Shown here piece by piece: positions 59,061 through 64,000 of a stretch of DNA of 64,000 nt (within the stretch, counting starts at the first letter, position 1; every line of letters starts with the position of its first letter). Position numbers and translations under genes: made by a program. Below the pieces are notes generated by a model. That model was not told the DNA's origin. It did no database searches and saw only the letters and a program-made list of their open reading frames with translations. Source of the stretch: Deroplatys truncata (Eukaryota > Arthropoda > Insecta > Mantodea > Mantidae); the NCBI GenBank assembly GCA_030765065.1, contig CM060990.1, positions 456,652,321 to 456,716,320 of the forward strand, written 5' to 3'.

Positions 59061-59429
59061 TCAACCTTGCCCAAGAGCGTGCAGCCCGTCAGTCAAGGAG
59101 GCGCGATAGTCCATCCCGTCCCAAAATTCCAGCCGCACCTGCTGCGGTGATCCCCTTGCTGTGTGATTGCGGCTGTCTTTGGTGTTGGGTGGCGCGGTAA
59201 AGCAGAGCTTCCGTTATGTGTGGGAGGATCCCGCGCACAATTGCGCTGTAGCGCAGCTGCAATAAGATGTGAAGGCCCTGCGTTGCTGTGGTAGGTTGGT
59301 TTGTGGGACTATGAGGCTCCGGTATTGATGTGCGGTCCGGATCCAGCGAGGCGATAATGCTTGTGTTGCTGGGATGCTGGGATGTGATGACTGGTGACTG
59401 ATGACTTATCTTCTAACGGCATCTTTTTA

Positions 59430-60010
59430 TTTTGAGCTTAAGGTAACTTAAACTATATTTACATGATGCAGTTGAAAGAGAAAACTGGCATACTAAAGCA
59501 ATACATCTTACTAGTAAATTCTTAGAACACTGCATGCACCTAAAACTGTCATGGTGCAACGGGTGGGTGAGTGGGTTTTTATATGGCATCATGACTGGGT
59601 CTACAACACATCTGAAATACTAAATTAATTTAAGTTTGATTGCCATTTTCTTATCTGCAGTGGAGGGTGGGAGAGAAAAAATGTGACAGATGGGGAGAGA
59701 AAAGAATTCTGGGAATCGTGCTCCGCAATTCCACCATTCTGCGATGGTAACATGTATCATCCCCTTGCGTGTGCCAAGTTGTCACTCGGCAGTGCCACCT
59801 ATTTGTGGTGGTCTTTCTGGTGCTGCTCCTCATTTTTAATCGACACCTCAACAGTTTTGAGGGTGGCTGCTGTACCTTAAGGTTACACATGATTTATTCC
59901 TGAACCATCCGTGTTAACGCATGCACTTAAAAACAAATCATGATGCAAGGGGCGGGAGGGTGGGTGCTAATTAAATTAGGATCCTTTGGTGTTAATGTGT
60001 GTGTGTGGTA
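59430..60010 (+). repeat. Imperfect direct duplication
   Basis: GCATGCACCTAAAACTGTCATGGTGCAACGGGTGGGTG at about 59532 resembles GCATGCACTTAAAAACAAATCATGATGCAAGGGGCGGGAGGGTGGGTG at about 59920. Both lie downstream of a CTTAAGGTAAC/CTTAAGGTTAC phrase (59440 and 59877). The spacing is about 390 bp. This may be an old tandem duplication or a pair of diverged terminal repeats. Confidence 0.4.
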
Positions 60011-62744
60011 AATAGTGCCAATAATTTACAAATGATTAGCTGAAAGAGGGGAAAAGAAGACGCCTCCAGCTTATTGTAGTCTTCGCCTCAAGCAATAATC
60101 TTAGGGATGTTTTACCCTGTGCCTACCCTTATAATTATAGTCGGCAACTCCGCCACATTGTACTCGGGGGTTGCGGTTGAATTAAATCTACTGTAATACT
60201 ACTCGGTGTCTACAACACATAGTAGCCGGCACCTCCAGCGCATTGTAACGCTCCTGGTGTTGGGAGGTTAATCCCAGGGGTCACTTACCCTAGGGGCAGT
60301 AAACTCAGGCGGTAGGTCGAATCGGTATCTGGATAGGTTTGGCGCCACTCGTGCAGGTGAGGCACTGGGATAGCATTGAATAAAAGTCCGGAAGTTTGAA
60401 TTAAAGCTAAGAGTTGTATTTGCACTTAAGGTACATAATTGCAGCTAGGGGCTTGTCGTTGCTTGACCAGGAGGCCCGTGTGGATAAGAACTTAATGATA
60501 GAGCGTCTTACCTGGGTTACGCTCGTCTTGAAGTATGCACAATGGAAATGTTAACTAAATTACGGTGGGCGTGCGAGGCTCCCCTTGCGGCTTGGAGCTT
60601 CGTCATGGAGTATCGCCTCTCGACAAGAGTGAAAGTAAAGGCGTGCCGTGACCTAAATCCACGGCTCTTAAATATTACTTGGCTGCTGACCGCGGGGTCT
60701 TGCGTTCTATATTGTCGTGTCACAAGGTCTCAACATTTTCTGGCGTATTGGTAATACTAACGCAATCCCTCGATACTTGTTCGAACCTCGCTACCTTCGT
60801 TACAATATTGGTGACTTCACGTTTTCTTGCTTTCTTCTATTATATTGAAAATTCCAGAATTGAATTCCTCGTATTATAAGTACTGTGGAAGATTCAATAA
60901 ATCCATTTGTTTTTGTGGACTGAAAACTCGCGGAACCATTTGCTGTGTTTAAATGATTTTAAGATACCAATAATTTTTTAAAAATTGAATAAAACAGATT
61001 CTTATATGTAACACCATCAGTAATTTATCTAGAGAATTATACAATCACGAGTTCCATTTTCTAGGACTATTCTCGAATGAAATGAACAGTACATAAAATA
61101 TTTGCAATGATTACATTGTGTGATAAATTAACACCAAAAGACTGTTCACCACATCTATGATCTTATGTATGTCAACAAACTGAACGTAAATTAAAGATGG
61201 TACTGGGTATTGAAGTAAATCATTAAAATATTTTACGCTAAGCTTTTCTCATGTTAAACAACCTAGTCTGTTAAAGCCTTCGCGGTCTTCTATGTTGGTG
61301 TTTGCCTTTTACATAACATTATTTGAATATTTATTGTTTCTAGCTTGATCACATTTTTCAGACGCTGTTTTGTCGTTTGAGTGTAGCGCTTGTTTCCACC
61401 GCAAACATGTTCAATATACCTATCGTAAAAGAACATAGGATAATTTTCCAGCGGTAATAGGAGTAAGGTTCTCAATTATCGATATTGGTTTCTATCCTAG
61501 CACTTCCTTGTACATGGTTTGTCTATATCAGATGGCTGACGTACGAGTGGAATAATTTGTGTAACATGAAAAATGCTTTAAACATTTCTCTCCATATTTT
61601 AATCTGTGTTGTCCATGATTACAAAAACTATTGATAAAAGTTTCATTGTTTCTCAGTACGTCTTAGCTCTTTTATGCAATATACGGGGTTTGTTTATGAA
61701 TAATTTTTGCTTCCGTAGCCTCTACACTACTCACCAAATGAATGCCAACAAACGAGAGAGCTACTCAGTTGCTCTCTACGAATGGAGATATGGGATTTAA
61801 ATATTGGGATAATTTAGGAAACAAAATGAAAAATGATTCAAATTGCTAGAAAATACCTTGTCATTCCGTGGTCACTTTATTCCATTACACCTCATTTCCA
61901 AGTATAAATTGCACAAGGTATAAAAATTCAGCTATGAAAATGCAACTAATAACCTTTGAGACTGTGATTTGTATTGGTACGTATCAAAGGAATTAGGGTA
62001 CGTATGTGTTATTTTACATTATAATTTTCCTACTAGTTTCCTTACACAAATCACTTCCATTAGATTCCTCGTCCAGAATAATATTATTTCAGTGTTTGGC
62101 TAAATGTGCTATCCACTGTGTTTTCTGCAGTGTTCTATAAAAGTTTCACATAGAACAGCACACGCACTACTGAATAATGGCCACAATAACTTGTAAATAA
62201 AATATATAATTCACTTTGTGCATTGGAATACCTACGGGGAATAACATAGCGACATTGATGTGCGTTTATTGTAATAGGTAACACTGTGAGCTGTAGGGCT
62301 TACCAACTATGCATATTTACAATTCATAAGGATCTTGCTGAGAGAATATTTCGAAATTTAATCAAGGAGGAGCTAAACAATTTCATGCACAATTAATTTC
62401 TCTGGTAATTACACTTTTATTAAATTGTTAATAGATTTCATTTTATTTCCTGTATAAACTTTTTCTGACTCTCAGTATCTATGCTTCTAATCACGTTATT
62501 CGCGTTATTCCCTCCCTCCTCTGTCCTTTCTGTTTTTCGCTCTCACTTTTCTCCCAATTCGCTCCCCTCTCTTTTTATACCTCTGAGCAACGTATGTGTA
62601 AAATTATATTTTAGAATCTGTTAGAACTGCTTTTTCTTGAGTATTTACAAAATGAAATCATAAATATTTAAGTGGTTCCTGGTGCTTTTGATGCGATAGC
62701 TACTGTGCTGTTTGCCATTGTAATCAGAAAATTACAGCAAAATG
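60011..62744. other. About 2.7 kb without a supportable gene
   Basis: Relatively GC-rich up to about 60760, then AT-rich. Around 60140-60270 two similar phrases (CGGCAACTCCGCCACATTGTA and CGGCACCTCCAGCGCATTGTAA) lie about 90 bp apart. A pyrimidine-rich tract lies at about 62505-62585. Minus-strand frame 61290-61475 is unassigned. Confidence 0.4.
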
Positions 62745-63377
62745 TCTGATGTGTTACATTCACATGACTTTCTCTACCCACTATAGTTTATTTTTATGTA
62801 GCTTCTACAAGTTGTTCTTGCAAAAGCTTATTCTTCTATCAACTTCAAGTGGCTTGAGATAAGCTTTTGCATATATAGTTTCTGAATTAGATATTCCGTT
62901 AAAAGTACATCTTATGTTCTTACGAAAGCTTGTTTTTCTATCTACTTCATATTAATCGAGATAAACCTTTGCAGAAATAGGTGCATTATGTATTTTGTTG
63001 TAGGTACAAGGAGGATAGAGAAAACGAATCGACATTCCGATGTTTAAACCTGTACCACTGTGCTGGCCTTGAAATTCCATACTCTTCCTATGACATCGCG
63101 AGAATTTTTCCATGTAGAGGGTACAGTCTGGGGTGGGGAATTTTGTCGCATACTTGGAAGATCTGAACTTAAACACCAAATTCGAGATTTATCCGACTTT
63201 TCGTTTCACAGTTACGCTAGTTACACATACACGCACGCACACACTTTTTCTAAAACCGCATTTTTGATTCTGGGGGCCTGAAAACATGTATTTTAGGAGA
63301 AATCTCGATATCGAGTTTTTGGGTGGAATGCAATACTCCTCTACCTACGAGGTACGCCGTAGATTCGTAGAGAAACT
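62745..63377 (+). mobile_element. Repeat family H, copy 6, internally shortened
   Basis: Has the complete 5' end TCTGATGTGTTACATTCACATG with CTTTCTCTACC, and the GAGATAAACCTTTGCAGAAATAG and CATGACATCGCGAG-type segments. It has a short CA tract (63225-63242), GGAGAAATCTCGATATCGAG and the terminal CTCTACCTACGAGGTACG..CGTAGAGAAAC. About 250 bp of the middle seen in copies 3 and 4 is missing. The segment following GACATCGCGAGAA jumps to CATGTAGAGGGTACAGTCTGG. Confidence 0.7.
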
Positions 63378-63688
63378 AATAAAATTACGGAATTGTGTGT
63401 TCAAGTAATAAGGTTATATAGAGTAACGGTAACCAACATTTCATATACGAAATGGTTGTATAGCACAATAGTAACGAAAACTTTGAATGGGTTCTTACAC
63501 AATCTTATTAACATGTTAAGAATAACATATCCTGTAAGATACATTAAGCTCATAAACGTCTGTTAATGTATTTGCTCCCTCCTCACTCTTCATGGACAAG
63601 GCAGTTTACTTGTTGTGACCTGAGATTTCAGACGTTATCTCTTTTACATTTCGGATGTAAAGTTAAGAAGAGTACCCGGATTAATAAC
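63378..63688. other. Unassigned AT-rich DNA
   Basis: No feature supported. Confidence 0.35.
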
Positions 63689-63900
63689 ACCTTTGATGAC
63701 TACGGAAAGGCGTTCGATGCAGTAAACTGAGCAAAGTTATGGCATATAATAGACAAATATAGATACCTCAACCATTAAATCTATCTAATTAAAGTTTTAC
63801 AAGAGGAGGACAGTTGTATTAGATTTTGGTTATAAATTTATCAGAGGAAATGCTATCCCAGGAGTCTCTCCAACTCTATATGTATGAAGTGATCAAGAAG
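63689..63900 (+). pseudogene. Reverse transcriptase fragment of a LINE
   Basis: The plus strand reads TFDDYGKAFDAVN, stop, AKLWHIIDKYRYLNH, stop, IYLIKVLQEEDSCIRFWL, stop. This matches the pattern DYEKAFDxVNRxxLWxILxxYGxPxHLIxxIKxLYxxxxxxI of the RT palm start (motif A, with its catalytic Asp in AFD). Three in-frame stops in 60 codons show that it is dead. No flanking LINE sequence was recognised up to the window end. It is a different lineage from the LINE at 11.7-15 kb, whose sequence is unlike it. Confidence 0.65.
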
Positions 63901-64000
63901 CGTTAATCTAAATCTTCTCACATATAAACGAATGATTTCGTATTCCGATTTCATCCCCCATTAAAAATAACCCATCCCTCAAAAAAAAATAATCACTATG

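Noticed and set aside
1-64000. CRISPR array, rRNA operon or bacterial operon
   Set aside because: No regularly spaced identical repeats with unique spacers, no rRNA-like sequence and no dense same-strand coding were seen.

Overview
The window looks like AT-rich, gene-poor, repeat-dense nuclear DNA from an animal with a large genome, most likely an arthropod and probably an insect. This is inferred from the mix of mobile elements: a mariner, a Mutator-like element, a hAT, a Penelope-like element, Jockey/I-type LINE pieces and at least three tRNA-derived SINE families. No bacterial, organellar, rRNA or CRISPR signature is visible. I found no host protein-coding gene that I would defend. Every recognisable protein is a transposon or retroelement remnant, nearly all broken by stops and frameshifts. 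Family names rest on motif recognition by eye, with no database search.

Layout. 0-6.3 kb is a nest of tandem and inverted repeats: a degenerate minisatellite (about 300-620), a trimerised SINE body (678-1190), a foldback built from ATTGTCC/GGACAAT modules (1839-2350), a fragment resembling the C-terminus of a Maverick/Polinton-type DNA polymerase B (3416-3682), a GTTACGT-rich array (3914-4345) and an array of about 70-bp units each carrying a TATAAA-like core (5030-6310). 6.8-7.7 kb holds the first of six copies of a repeat of up to about 0.9 kb, called family H here. 11.7-15.06 kb is a decayed LINE with reverse transcriptase and RNase H on the minus strand, interrupted by a 370-bp MITE. 17.4-18.5 kb is a foldback of about 1 kb. 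21.5-23.1 kb is a Mutator-like transposase pseudogene on the minus strand. 25.5-26.04 kb is a long SINE, 27.29-28.03 kb an internally deleted mariner, and 28.9-29.2 kb a family A SINE.

29.2-52 kb is mostly AT-rich unassigned DNA studded with SINEs (39.6, 43.4 and 43.9 kb, with a fragment at 51.8 kb), family H copies (40.3, 41.7 and 48.7 kb) and a small TIR element of about 260 bp (20.2, 44.3 and 47.5 kb). 52.7-59.2 kb is the most protein-rich block. It has a Penelope-like 3' end fragment, two same-strand remnants of a Jockey-type ORF1 (zinc knuckles plus coiled coil), a Penelope-like element with a GIY-YIG endonuclease domain and a 5' inversion, and a hAT transposase pseudogene. The right end holds another family H copy and a small reverse transcriptase fragment.

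The most interesting observations are these: the Penelope-like element ends its reading frame inside a hammerhead-ribozyme-like core and carries a twin-priming-like inversion; family H looks like a Helentron-derived (HINE-like) family with subterminal inverted repeats, an internal microsatellite and a 3' palindrome; and the foldback at 17.4-18.5 kb keeps a membrane-segment-like reading frame in both arms.
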